Part shown: piece by piece, positions 25,501 to 37,313 of the stretch
Layout of the letters: every line of letters starts with the position of its first letter
Numbering within the stretch: position 1 is the first letter of the stretch
Made by a program: the position numbers and the translations under genes
From: Beroe ovata
Lineage: Eukaryota; Ctenophora; Nuda; Beroida; Beroidae
Direction: 5' to 3'
DNA: 64,000 nucleotides
Assembly (NCBI GenBank): GCA_946803715.1
Contig: CAMPET010000169.1
Location: forward strand, 96,590-160,589
The notes under the pieces: model-generated
Databases searched by the model: none
Told to the model about the DNA's origin: nothing
Seen by the model: only the letters and a program-made list of their open reading frames with translations

Positions 25501-28500
25501 CACACCACTCCACAGTACAGTCACTGCACAACACTCCACAGTACAGTCACTGCACAGTGCACAACACTCCACAGTACAGTCACTGTACCACCCCACAGAA
25601 CAGTCACTGCACAGTGCACACCACTCCACAGTACAGTCACTGTACCACCCCACAGTACAGTCACTGCACAGTGCACACCATTCCACAGTACAGTCACTGC
25701 ACACAGCTCCGCTGAACAGTGCACACCACTCCCCTGCCCCAGTTTAGACACTACGCAATGACACATTACACTCACCACATATTGTGTAGGTATAATAACT
25801 CACCACTTCCGTTGGGGTTAGATAGGCTATACTCGGGTACAGCTACCCCATCCAGGAAGCTGTAAGTGTAATCCGGCACCCCGGCCATTGTACTCGGTGA
25901 TGTACACGTCATGCTGGCTTTCGTGAAACTCCGGAAATGACGATGCAGGACCAGCCTGAAATTGTGCATGTGTAGTTCTCATGAAGACGTGTATATAAGT
26001 CACTAGTTATACTCGGCATGTGCAGTACGAATGAATATTGAATCCGCATGGGTACTGGGTTAGCGTGCAGTGGATCAGAATTCGTAACTTAGAAATCTGT
26101 GACAGATAAGTGAGATACATGTATACACAGATGTATTCACTTGATGAACATCTAAACTGATTTTGCGGTCATATCCGGGATATAATCGTACATGTGAGGC
26201 TGCTTGCAAAATTCCTCACGGGGGTTAACTTGAAACATTCCCATATTATCAGCTATTCCTGACACTGATATGAGACATGATCATTCATCACGCTGGTCGA
26301 GCTGATTTAGCATTTTCATGATCATTGTTAATGCTATTTCACATCGGCAATCACTTTAGCAATCGCTTGAAACTTGTTGTAGCCCAGTGTTAACTATGGT
26401 AGCACTATGTATCGAGGGCATAACTCAATTACAATGTCTGGCACTGTGCAGTATGAGAGATGGAGACAGAGAGAGGGGGATGTCTGGAGGATATGAGATG
26501 AATGTGGTATTTTCACAACATTTGCCGTGCGAACTATAGTCGTGGCGGTCACACACGCTTCCACACACTGCCACAGTGTCACACGGAAATATATTCCTGG
26601 CGGATATCTGGATGCGGGTTGCTATTTGCAACTTTGTTACAATATGTCCAAACACATTCCTCTGACAAATTGCACGCTGACACAAGATAGCACCTGCTGC
26701 TATCAACACAGGTGCTTTAGCTGTACCACTGCTTACCCCTCTTCTCATTAGTGGTTCACTAGAATGAACCACTAAAATGAACACGCACAATAATTGATCC
26801 GACAGATGCGATGCCGGATGCCACTTGTTTCAAATTTTCTCCCAGATCAGCCACATTGCTAAAATCGAGACTCTTTAGTGATCACTTGATCACTAAGCAC
26901 AACGTTACGTTGTTATTGGAACGTTGAGGAATCTAGGAAGATGAGCCTCACCAATCACTGATGACTGAGCATATGGAGCAGGGTTTGGCATTCAAATAAG
27001 TGCGGACTGCGGAGTACTGTTTCACTTTCATAGTATCTTTCTGTGCATGGTACGGCATGAAAATGGTGATTTATGGCCGATACAGATATTGCTTGACTGT
27101 ACCTTTTTGTGAAAAGAAGACCAAAAATTTTATGATGTCATTGCTTACCACTGCATTCTCAAGCTGTCAACAGCTGTCAGCAGGCTGTTTCGACCGCAAC
27201 ATACAGCATTTGATAAGCAATTATCTAGCAATCCCATTCAATTAGAACACACAAGCTCTGTTACACAGCTTGGCATATTCATCTCATCAGCAAGAGTGAT
27301 TCTGCATGTTGACATGTGAATACATGAGACTGGAGAAATGCCCTATTGAGAGACATCGCACTATCACTAGGTATATACTCGAGGAGTAAGCAACTATATA
27401 TCCACAAAAAACATCATGAGGAGCTCAGAGCGTGCGAGAGGGGCTTGACTACGGTTAAAAGTCGGCCTGAGTAATACTAGGCTACAAAACTAGGATTTTA
27501 GCCTAGGCTAACAGTACTTATGAGCTTATGCTGGAATAGGCGTGCGATACTGACAAACTGTGGCAGTTACATGTGACAACATGTGAACGTGATTCATTTG
27601 CAAATGAACATATTATGGCAAAGTTCCAACTCACTTGTTCCCTCCCTTATCGTTGGTACACACTCTGGCTACACGGGAAGTGAGAATAGGACTGGGATAG
27701 TCGAATGTCAGCTCCTTGTAGAACAAGTACATGTGGTTATCAATAGGGATGAGGGACACGAACTGGGCACCTGCAGAAGGGGGAGGAGGGGTGATCATGG
27801 CAATATCTGAGGGTCCTCACGGGGAGGAAGAGAGTTGTAAGAGAGTCGTGGAACATGCATTTGAATACGGGGACCTGGCTACTGGAGTAGAGATGAATGG
27901 AACGTAATAGGAATCATATGCAGACTCACGGTTGAACCACTTGTTGTCTATCTTGGTTGTTAACTGGACACCATTACTGTACACTCCCAGCACAGCGTGT
28001 GACGTGTCGTTTGTGATGTAGGACGCGTAGTAGAACTTGTTATCTACAGAATATGGTGTTATTGCAGGCAGATGGGCGCGTGAAACTTGCATAGTATGGG
28101 CGTGGCACTAGCACGGAAATGGTGTGCGCACTGCGCAGTAGGTATGGGTGTGGCACTGACCTAAAAGATACAATTGCGTACACTGCACATATCACTCAAT
28201 TTATCTTAATCTACTCTAAGTGACATAACAGGAAGATGACGAGTAGTGTAATGGTTGACGTCACATGTCACCGGTCACATGGCGTCACATGTCACCGCTC
28301 TTGATCATGGCGATGAGCACGGTTATTGTGAGAAAACTCTACCGACCACTGATCTTTAGGTAAGGAGAACCAGTAACATGTTACATGACTCACCGTGGAC
28401 AACAGCGAGGGGTCTGAGATCTTTGTGTGGTGTGGCGGCAAACTGAAGTGGCATCACTTCACCGATACTCTTCAACAGTGACAAATCCCTGATGACACAC

Positions 28501-31500
28501 CTCGGACTTCCGCCGTGTGTGCCACATGTCACCAACACTCGGTCCAAGTCAACCTGGGAGATAATGGTTATTTGGCAGAAGTCCAAATAAACCGAATTTG
28601 AAAAGATGGTAATTTGAAACAGGTCGTAGTGAACCTAAGATTAGAACATGAGTAACTGGACCTATCAATGACCTAGATTATTGTATCTGTTCAGCGGCTA
28701 CAAACCTAGAGCGCATATTGCATACTCTATCATTCAGTCTGGACCAACTTGCAACAAACACATGCACACACATACGGCCACATTCTGTACCACACACTCG
28801 CATAGCATAAATATGCTCCTTCATAATATTATCACCAGACTTCACCATAATGTAGCTGGTGAAGTGTTTCTCGAATGTGACAAGAGTGGTTGGCCACAAA
28901 TTATCACAGCCCGTGCTCCTGTAAATTATACGCCATACAGAGAGAGGGAAAAAAGTGTGATGACGTAATCAGGAATACTACACGTGGGCACATGAATATG
29001 GGAGTAAGTTACGAGTTTTTTCTGAATATGGCAGTGAGACGGATGTGAAGAACGTGGGGTCGAGGGAGCTATTTTTCACTTCCTGGTCCATAGAGTGAAA
29101 ATCTAAAATTACAATTCTGACCTGTTCTTAACAATTAGGTATATGATGCCACATGGATCGAATGCCCTCAACTCAACACAGAAACACACATCAAAAACAC
29201 GTGTGACTTTCAGATCACGTCCCAGATTAGTCAGCTACTCATCCTTGAAAAATGCTGTTAGTGCTATTTAATGTGATCATCATTCCTAAGCAGGTAGTCT
29301 CGAACCAACTGTACAAAACCATGCTACTTGCCAAAGCCAGGCTGTAATAATGAAATGAAGAACCGATGTCCGTTATACATTATGAATAATAGACTTGACT
29401 GCATCTCATAGTCGCATATTTTGAATTCGAGAAATCCACCATAGACAGAAGAGGATTCAGCTTTATTCGCGGTGTATCCCAAGTTACTACACGCACTACA
29501 CATCCGGCTCCTTCATAAAGCAATCTTATAATCTACTGAGCATCATAAATGTTGTCTGCTATGATAGATTTGATTTCGCGGACTAAGTGTCAGACATCAT
29601 GTTTGATCGAAAAGGGGAGCTTGTTTGACTCTGAGTGAGGGTCGGTCAATGGTACATGCTGTCACCGTAAAGAGAATTTGACAAATTAAAATTACCTCAC
29701 CTCATTTCCACCCCATATTTTTCACGTTCCTATAATACAACTCATGATTATCATTGTAATTAATTTGTCCTGCTTTTTGACAAATTGGTTGGATGATGTA
29801 GTCCTATTGCTCAGGTCATGTACGTATACAGCATCACCGATTAGATCCCATCACCGTCATTGAATTGAAACTTGGTGTAATCATACTCTGCATTGTGTAA
29901 TCATGCATTGGGTAATCATGCATTGTGTAATCATGCATTGGGTGATCATACTCTGCATTGGGTGGTAAAATCACACGTTGGATGCATGACGCATGTGTTT
30001 GTATCCATGTCCGTAGCTGGGATTACCTCTCAATTAGACTAATGAGGAAATGATGAGGTGGCAATGATGTAACTTGTCACATGCAATTCATTCATATGTA
30101 TCAATCTGTCAAATTACCAAAATTTGGTAACTCTTATCTAAACACAATCATCAGTGAGATGAGATGATGCGATTAGAAAATGGAGCGATTCATTGCATTC
30201 AATTTTGTCACTGATCAAAAGTTATGAGAATATTGCACAAGAATTATGGTCATCGATGACTGAATTCCAGATGGACATGAGATGGGCGATGGGACTGTGA
30301 CATGCCACTTGACATGGACCATAATCAAAAGAGATGTATAGTCTGTTATTTTGAGGGTCTGTTTCACAATAATTAATGTCTGGAAAATATCCAGATGTAA
30401 AATATTCCCAAGATTCACATGATCGTTGTAGAATGATAGCGGCCGTCATGAGGGAGCATCAACATGCCATCTCAGACATTCTCATTAAATTCTCATTCCA
30501 CAACACTATTCTTATGGATTTCAATGGCGATACAACCTCCATTGGATATATCAGGTGTCGTTTTCTAAATGTTCATTAGGCTGTGTAGATGAACCAATGG
30601 TTAACGTAGGTACCCATTAGAGATACATGGTATCAAATGGTATCGGGGCCGCAGTTTGATAGCACTACTAGAATTATCAAACTCATAATTCATAAACGCT
30701 CGAAATCTTTCCTTGTGATCTGAGATCTGAAATAATGTTCCCCCGGAACTCAAATTGGAAAGTTGTTATACTGTCTCGATACATTTCAAAGTTGGAAGGC
30801 GCATGCTCGAAGTTTTATGAGAAAGCGAATTTAATAATGCAAATTAGTGAATGAATTAGAGAAGCACTGCCCATTGTTTGCGGCTGGTTTATGAAATGCC
30901 ACGCCATCAACTTTATAGGAATCTGGAATTTTCCAGTACCTGTCCATCCACCCATCACGTGCCATGACATTTAAACGGACAGGAATTTGGGTGTGTCCAG
31001 TATCCACTTTAGTGCTTAGAATTTAAATGATTCCTCATATGGTCGGATCTGGATTAAAAATTCGGAATTGATTTTAGTAACCGCACTTCAGAAAGAGTAA
31101 ACATGGGTGAAAGGGTGGAAACACTTTCACATCCCCATTTCCACTAAAACATTGATTATAGTTATAATCTGCACTAATTGGGATGCAATTCATCGCTTCA
31201 TCTCCAGTGTTTCCTATGAACATCTCCAGTGTTTCCTATGAGTGATGAATCCACTCGATACTGAATTAAAAAGGAATTAANCCATTGTTTGCGGCTGGTT
31301 TATGAAATGCCACGCCATCAGCTTTATAGGAATCTGGAATTTTCCAGTACCTGTCCATCCACCCATCACGTGCTATGACATTTAAACGGACAGGAATTTG
31401 GGTGTGTCCAGTTTCCACTTTAGTGCTTAGAATTAAAATGATTCCTCATATGTTGGATCTGGATTAAAAAGTCAGAATTGATTTTAGTAACCGCACTTCA

Positions 31501-33615
31501 GAAAGAGTAAACATGGGTGAAAAGGTGGAAATACTTTCACATCCCCAGGAGTTGAATTCCACATTTTCACTAAAACATAGAATATCTAATTGGGATGCAA
31601 TTCATCGCTTCATCTCCAGTGTTTCCTATGAACTAAAGTAATGAATCCACTCGATACTGAATTAAAAAGGAATTAACAAAGCCATTTCCGTCCTAAATGT
31701 CTGTCACTGAGGAATGCATATGAGTGTGGGTAACACACGCCGTTTTAACCTAGACATGGAGCAATAAAACTCGACAGGTAGCTGTCCACAAGTTGAAATT
31801 TCCGGGAAAATGCGCGGAGATACAATAATTTCAGATATAGTTTAGTGCTTTTCCTTAATCTGGTGGAGGAATGTTTGAGTTTTTCGGGGTTCGTTGGAAT
31901 GAATGAACTAGGAGTATTTGAGTAATAAGAAGGAGTATTTTAGGAATAGCATGCATGCTGTGATAAGGTACAGTGATAATGGGATCACTGAAGTCAATTG
32001 CGTGTTATCAGTTAAAACTTTATGTGAGAACTTTGAGTACGATGTGACAACTTTGAGTAAGATTTAAACAGCTCATATCATGGGTTTTAAAGCGTTGTTT
32101 TTCATGTACTAAGTCATGCGGGCTGTCAATACAGTGCGATTTATCGAGTGAATTTCATATAATACCCATAATATCCCATTTCAACAACCGCAACGACATA
32201 AGATTTTTATAGTACCTACATGGGATTGTTAAACATCCTTCAAATTTGAAACGTCAGTTCCGCAGAGATGCGAACGTTTTACATCGTATACCAACGTCCG
32301 TCGCATATACTACACACAAACACACACATGTACATTGACAGTTTACATGTCAGCATGCAACGTGTCATGGGTTATCAGGTCATTAGTCATGTTTGTGCAA
32401 CCATGGATCCCTCTCATTGTGTGATTGGATAATGAGTGATTGAGTGAGTGACATATTTCAATTATAACTAGTACAGACAGATAATGGGCAGACTGACTAT
32501 GGTAGTATGGTGGTGGAAAATTCAATCCGCGGTGTTTGGCGTTTGATCCGATTTCACCAATCACCCAGTTGAAGCCTTAGCTGTTGATGACGTATTTGGC
32601 ATGGGACCCCCTATATGTGGGACTCACTGTCAATGAAGCAAATAAGTTAACGATTGAATTATTGTAATTATTATTGTGGTTTTTAAACGCCAAGAAATAA
32701 GGAATTTTATGATTTTCGAGAATAGACCAACCAAATTTAGGAAAAATTAGATCGAAATTATGAGTTTCAGATAGTTACTATGGATGATACTATACCAAAA
32801 CAGCAGCAATCAACATGCCCATGAAATTTACCGTACCTTATCAAATTAACCGTGATCACTATCAAATTTATGACTATGAAATTTATGAATACACGATGAA
32901 TACGATAAATACTATGATACATTGAAATATGGTGGAATGAAGGATGGGAGAGATGAAATACATGTCCATCACTTTGATGAAGCATACACTTATTCAAATC
33001 ATACAACAGGAATGCGGAATACCATAATCTTCCCGGTACATGTGTTTGAGTGAGAAAAGTTGAATGTACCTAAATTATGGAGTAGGTACCATTATGGAGT
33101 AGGTACCATATGCCATGACTGCTAGATATGGTGCATCTTTGTATGAAGTACCTACTTATACAAAAAGTCATGGTTAGCGAGAATAAGACACAAGACATCA
33201 AATAACCTGCCAACAGCACTCTCATGAAACTTGACATTTACAGAACATGAGATCAAAACCGGGGTATGAGTATGACTTGGCAAGATGCCAGGAATATCAT
33301 GGAAATAGTGACTGAGAATGATATGAAACTCACCCCAAATGTCCTCCCGTCAGCAATGAGAGAATGCTGAGTGTAATCAGTACACTCATTGTTTCCCATC
33401 GGGCATGTTGAGCTCAGCACTTCAAACTGAGCTATGAATGTCCGACGAGCAAAGTTAAGTTTCAGGATCTTGTCTTTAACTCCGAGGTAAACTTCATTTC
33501 CGTTGGCAGCAAAATCACCGATCGAGGATGCATAACTTTCTTGGAATCTGGCGTATCGGGCAGTTTCCGATACCGAGATCAGGACGAGTAAATAACTGAC
33601 CAGGAGTATGGTCAT
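19524..33615 (-). CDS. Secreted semaphorin (Sema domain, PSI domain, basic tail)
   Basis: Nine exons: 33615-33334, 28553-28394, 28043-27930, 27770-27635, 25955-25804, 24397-24238, 23295-23123, 21793-21678 and 19823-19524. They total 1593 bases and encode 530 residues. A signal peptide (MTILLVSYLLVLISVSETA) starts the protein. Sema-domain landmarks appear in order: VLVTCGTHGGSPRC, YLFYKELTFDYPSP, SRVARVCTNDKGGN, RSFTKASMTC and LLYAIFSN. The PSI domain begins near residue 450 with QCRRFNDCNACVASRDPYCG. The protein ends in a basic tail (KIKRKKRRK) with no membrane segment, Ig domain or GPI-type end, so it should be secreted. Family knowledge: semaphorins bind plexins and steer cell movement. Exon 1 to exon 2 spans a 4.8-kb intron, and a missed small exon there cannot be excluded, although phases agree. 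Confidence 0.93.
20053..20281. repeat. Hairpin element (family B), copy 1, in semaphorin intron
   Basis: Starting at GACTCTGTTAACAAA, the left arm includes TTAATTGCGATCAATTTTG and then CGACATCGTCAGGCTCAAAT. The right arm carries the reverse complement (about 20203-20258) and ends near ACACAAGAGTC, so the element is bounded by inverted GACTCT ends. About 50 bases of AT-rich loop separate the arms. A second copy is at 60466-60592. Confidence 0.85.
23319..23385. repeat. Tandem repeat, unit about 24 bases
   Basis: A unit of the form GGAGTAAGTGGGAGTGTCTG is repeated about three times just upstream (on the minus strand) of semaphorin exon 7. It has no visible function. Confidence 0.8.
24524..25710. 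repeat. Direct near-duplication with a tandem repeat, interrupted by a single N
   Basis: Sequence 24524-24909 (beginning AATTTGATGTGATTTGTTGC) recurs almost unchanged from 25182. Each copy ends in a short tandem repeat built on ACAGTCACTGCAC and CACTCC (24783-24909 and 25437-25705). A single N at 24910 ends the first copy abruptly inside the repeat. The layout suggests an assembly join, not a real duplication. It lies in the semaphorin intron between exons 5 and 6. Confidence 0.85.
29876..29975. repeat. Short tandem repeat based on AATCATGCATTG
   Basis: Units reading GTAATCATGCATTG or GTGATCATACTCTGCATTG are repeated about five times inside semaphorin intron 1. No function is visible. Confidence 0.75.
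30870..31677. repeat. Adjacent near-identical 400-base copies joined by a single N
   Basis: Bases 30870-31280 and 31282-31677 are the same sequence with scattered substitutions and small indels, both opening with CCATTGTTTGCGGCTGG and both closing with AAAAAGGAATTAA. The only thing between them is one N at 31281. Divergence is at a level expected of two alleles, so this is probably a false tandem duplication in the assembly. It lies in semaphorin intron 1. Confidence 0.9.
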
Positions 33616-34288
33616 ATCAATATCAACCGATGAACAATATTAGTAAAAGGCTTGTAAAAGAAACCAGACTCTTTCACATGAAACAGTTGAAACTTAAATA
33701 ACTATCGAAATGGCTCTTCTTCTGATCCACTACTATCACGCGATGAAAGCAGGTGGCGACAGCGCGCAGTCTCTCACGCAGTCACGTGATCAAGTCTATG
33801 AAACTGAGTACATGCGCCGCGCATATCAAAAAGTGAGTATGGCCTGGTATTCATGCAACAAATTTCATTTCAAATACTTTAAATTTGCCTTATGAGTTTA
33901 ATTCTTATAGTGATATGACATTCAATGGATTTTTTCACGTCGTGATTGATCTATAAATTTTCTTTTTAGTTAATTTAAATCGCGCCGCGCGATCGATCCA
34001 CTTGTCTCGTAGGCATGGAATCGAGCGCTAAATTTTCTGCAGCTGAACGAGACAATGCAACTCTGATTGTACATTGCGTACACTGCGGATTTCGTGTACT
34101 ATACAAACATAATGTATTCCGCAGTATCGCAATGTATTCGTCATATTGCAGATGTATAGAGCTTTCCTTGGTTATTGACATTAATTGTCCTTACCGCCCA
34201 ATCCATGTTTTGAGCAGTTTCTTGATCATGATGCTGGATACTTTTGTTACATCATGCTATTCCTTACTCATTAGCAAGCTTCTAGACC
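33616..34288. promoter_or_regulatory. Shared head-to-head upstream region (semaphorin / zinc finger)
   Basis: This 673-base stretch separates the divergent starts of the semaphorin and the zinc-finger gene, so it should hold both promoters. No TATA box is convincing. Short open frames on the plus strand (from 33710 and from 34015) could be untranslated or alternative first exons of the zinc-finger gene, but nothing proves this. Confidence 0.4.
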
Positions 34289-34924
34289 ATGGCTACATTG
34301 CGATTCAACTGTGGTTTTTGTGGGATATCGATGGCCAGTGAAGCAGAATTCGAACGCCACGTGATGAATCACTTCATGAAGATTAAATCGGAGACAAAAT
34401 CTGGATTGAAAGTCGAAAAAACAGAAGCTGTGGATGATTTTTCGTCAGCTGTTATAAAATCAGAGAGACTAGATAGAGAGGATTTTCAGGCTGCATCGTC
34501 TTCAGATAACCGGAGTGCACCAGTATGCGGTCAAAGATCTGTATACAAGACAAATTTAACATGTTCTGATTGTGAATTTGTTTCCGTGAGTAAGGATGAG
34601 TACGAAGACCATCTACAGAAAGCACACAAATCTTATTCCCCATGGACATTGGATCCCCCACCCACGTCATGTAAATTGTGTCGACGTAAACCCCCGTCAT
34701 ATAGGAAATTTAAGTGCAAGTGCCTCCGGAATCTGTGCTTCGACCCGGAATCCAATGTTTTCAGCTGTCCTCTTTGTTACTACAACACGAGTAGATGCGA
34801 CATGTTACGCAGGCACATGAGTGTGCATCTTACTGAGAAGAAGTGGAAATGTCAGTACTGTCAGTATAAAGGGGCTGACCAGTCTTATCTGAAGAAACAT
34901 CTCGTCAGAGTGCACAATGAGTGA
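34289..34924 (+). CDS. Small C2H2 zinc-finger protein
   Basis: A single exon of 211 residues starting at an ATG in ideal animal context (GACCATGG). Four C2H2-type fingers are visible. Finger one is CGFC with paired histidines at 24 and 28. Finger two is CSDC with HLQKAH. The last two, near the C-terminus, are CPLC with HMSVH and CQYC with HLVRVH; a short TEKKW-type linker joins the final pair. A separate cysteine cluster (CKLC, CKC) lies between the second and third fingers and may bind another zinc. Two IKSE matches to the sumoylation consensus occur in the spacer. This is likely a nuclear DNA- or RNA-binding regulator, with targets unknown. The gene lies tail to tail with the protease-lectin gene, 211 bases apart. 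An upstream coding exon cannot be ruled out. Confidence 0.82.
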   Translation: MATLRFNCGFCGISMASEAEFERHVMNHFMKIKSETKSGLKVEKTEAVDDFSSAVIKSERLDREDFQAASSSDNRSAPVCGQRSVYKTNLTCSDCEFVSVSKDEYEDHLQKAHKSYSPWTLDPPPTSCKLCRRKPPSYRKFKCKCLRNLCFDPESNVFSCPLCYYNTSRCDMLRRHMSVHLTEKKWKCQYCQYKGADQSYLKKHLVRVHNE

Positions 34925-35135
34925 TTCAATTGATGTGCGGTACACACTTGCAGGATCTTTTCATTGATCACCGGTTTTGAAATTCATCACTATTTCGTTG
35001 GAATGGAAACGAAATTGACAGCATGAGAAGTGAAAGCCGAACTTATGAAATGAACCATATTCGTATTATATATATACTCAATCAAATCTAGATCCTCGTT
35101 TTCTACTCCTACAATCTACTCCCCTCGTCAGTGAG

Positions 35136-36602
35136 TCAGAGTTCATAATCAGTGCAATTTTCCAGTGTTTCCTCGTTAAGCTCAATCTCGGTCAAATCTT
35201 CAACATCACTCTTCTTATCTTTCTTACACGATGGCATCTGTTTCCATTTACCGCCTTTACACTTGCCTGGTTTACTACTTGAGGGCTTGAACCCAGTCAT
35301 GCAGCAGACCTTGGCGTTGGTTCCCTCGTCTATATCCTGTGTCAGTTCCTTTCTTTTGTTGTAGAAGGTAACACTGTATGCATTCTCTACTGCAGTGTGA
35401 GATATCCTGGGGCAAGCCTCGTTACGGTATCTACTGCACACAAACCTGTACGTTTGTCCCCGTGCTGCTACTGTCCAGGTGCCCCGTGCCCGGTGCTCTC
35501 CCCGGTTAACTCTGTCCATTACCACGAACCGAGGGGTGTCGTCCTTGTTTTTAAATCTCAGATACTGAGCTTCGATCCCCGTGATCTGAGTGATAGGAGC
35601 ATCTGCATCCCCCTCAACCCACACCCAACTCTCTCCAGGACGAGCGAGTCCGATCCACACGTAGTTGAACTTGTCATCATTCTTCTTGTCGTCCCCATAT
35701 GTGTTTGTTAAGAGGTCGTACACCTCCAAGTTATGCATCTGAGTTGGGATGTGAGCGAGGTCCCAACCCTCGCCCTGGTCTTGACACCACTGACGAGCAT
35801 CAGGGAATGTTTTCAGGCCCTCTCCCAACTTGTACTCCAGCTCTCTACGTCTACCCACGGCGATACTGTAGGTAGAGGTGGTGAAGCCGCATGACTGGTT
35901 GATAACACTATCCGCATATTTGATGTAGCCGTGCACTCCGAAGTTGTCCCCATAGCTGTTCCTCGCTATGTAGTACGGGTTGCCGTTGTTCGACTGCCAC
36001 CCTACGAATGTCATAGAGTGTGGCATGGGGTTTACAACACATGTTTCATCATCGTGTATTTTGTCATCTTTCCATTCTTGAAATTCCGGAGAGATGTTCA
36101 GGTTTACTATTGCCGGACCATGTTCCAGCGCCTTCCGCAGCGCCTCCGTGGTCTGGCTTATTGGTTTGTAAGTGTACACCCAGACGTCAGCGAGTGCGTT
36201 CCTGAGTAACTTCTCCCTGGCATGATAATCATCACACCTCCCTGGCAAGAAGTTGGATTTGTACGTGTAATCCGCCGCGTAGGGCACGTACTGCGTGCTC
36301 ATGATCTCATCTACCTCCACATTGACTTTTCCACCCGAGCAACCATTCTCCTCCAGCCCTGTGTACTCGTCTATACCGCAGTCTATGAGGTACTGCACGG
36401 AGAGGGGAGTCAGTTGTCCAGTCAGATCACTCACATACCACTCCAGAGCACCGGTGAGCGAGAACGCCACACAGCCGTTACAACTGGCCTGATCCCCGAC
36501 CACAGTGAGCTTGCCATCCCCTCTCCAGTCAGTGTCACGGGCCTGCTCACTCGCGCTCCCTAGCAACAGTAGTGATAGCAACGCTATAACTGTCCTTCCC
36601 AT
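35136..36602 (-). CDS. Papain-like cysteine protease fused to C-type lectin and sushi domains
   Basis: One uninterrupted frame of 488 residues. A signal peptide (about 1-20) leads almost directly into a papain-family (C1A) domain. Visible catalytic residues are Gln38, Cys44 (in ASCNGCVAFS), His195 (in MPHSMTFVGW) and Asn215 (in ARNSYGDNFG), with the family motif NGCSGG near 86-92. The usual tryptophan after the catalytic cysteine is valine, and the one after the catalytic asparagine pair is tyrosine. No inhibitory propeptide is present between signal and protease. Residues about 255-390 form a C-type lectin-like domain (FPDARQWCQDQG; VWIGLARPGESWVWVEGD) without an EPN or QPD sugar-binding motif. 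A sushi/CCP-like module follows (about 392-456, ending GKWKQMPSC), then an acidic tail. Activity and carbohydrate binding are untested inferences; the domain calls are firm. Confidence 0.88.
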   Translation of the reverse strand: MGRTVIALLSLLLLGSASEQARDTDWRGDGKLTVVGDQASCNGCVAFSLTGALEWYVSDLTGQLTPLSVQYLIDCGIDEYTGLEENGCSGGKVNVEVDEIMSTQYVPYAADYTYKSNFLPGRCDDYHAREKLLRNALADVWVYTYKPISQTTEALRKALEHGPAIVNLNISPEFQEWKDDKIHDDETCVVNPMPHSMTFVGWQSNNGNPYYIARNSYGDNFGVHGYIKYADSVINQSCGFTTSTYSIAVGRRRELEYKLGEGLKTFPDARQWCQDQGEGWDLAHIPTQMHNLEVYDLLTNTYGDDKKNDDKFNYVWIGLARPGESWVWVEGDADAPITQITGIEAQYLRFKNKDDTPRFVVMDRVNRGEHRARGTWTVAARGQTYRFVCSRYRNEACPRISHTAVENAYSVTFYNKRKELTQDIDEGTNAKVCCMTGFKPSSSKPGKCKGGKWKQMPSCKKDKKSDVEDLTEIELNEETLENCTDYEL

Positions 36603-37313
36603 AACACGTTACTCCTAGATAGGGAAGTAGTGGGGTGAGAAACGGTGATATAACAAAAACAAGATGAACTAGCAAATGTAATACTGTATCATTGGAATCC
36701 GGGTGTTTCCAATTTTGTTATAGGGAGAAGAGATTACGATGGTATTATTCCATCTCTTTGTCAAGCAATTGTTTTGCCATTCTTCCATGAGGCGAAGTCA
36801 TCCTCTCTGATTCCGAGAGATATTCTATTGTTTTTTCCGATCACGTGACCGGAGGTTGGCGACCCTTATCTGTTGTTTGATAGTGGGGCGACACATTTTC
36901 CATAAAACAGTTCCAAGCGTAGCAGAGTCTCCAATATAATACACTGTTGCATTAAGACGATGGGATGTGCACTGAATTGTATGATGACTGAGAAAGTAAG
37001 ACGCAATACGAAACGGTTTCTATTTCATTTACACTGGGTTTAATCTAGCAAGGGGGGAGAGATTGAGGACTCCTTTAATTGATTCAACTAGAATCATTCT
37101 CAGCGTTTAAAGATGTTTGAGTCATTGTTTTTCTTCTATAATACTTTTCTGATGTATAAAGTTGCTTTTCATAACACTATTCATGGAAACCTTCTACATC
37201 TACATTTATAGTGTTTCATTCATCATTATACAGGCTGTGATTGTTAATCCCCGTTTCGAGGCTACATAATGTGAGTGATTCTCACTTCACACTCCAATTA
37301 TGATACAGGAAGG
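36603..37313. promoter_or_regulatory. Shared head-to-head upstream region (protease-lectin / RhoGAP)
   Basis: 711 bases between divergent starts. No coding exon or clear core promoter element is seen. A possible splice acceptor (GATACAG at about 37303-37309) just before the RhoGAP ATG suggests a further 5' untranslated exon somewhere in this region. Confidence 0.4.

Noticed and set aside
33710-33895. Short frame upstream of the zinc-finger gene with a GTGAGT donor
   Set aside because: It could be a first exon, but no acceptor gave a convincing continuous coding join to the zinc-finger frame, so it is not annotated as coding.
34015-34341. Plus-strand frame with a VHCVHCGFRVLYK segment, loosely like a small RNA polymerase subunit zinc ribbon
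   Set aside because: Only one half of a zinc site is present, the rest is hydrophobic and unlike that family, and it overlaps the zinc-finger gene start in another frame.
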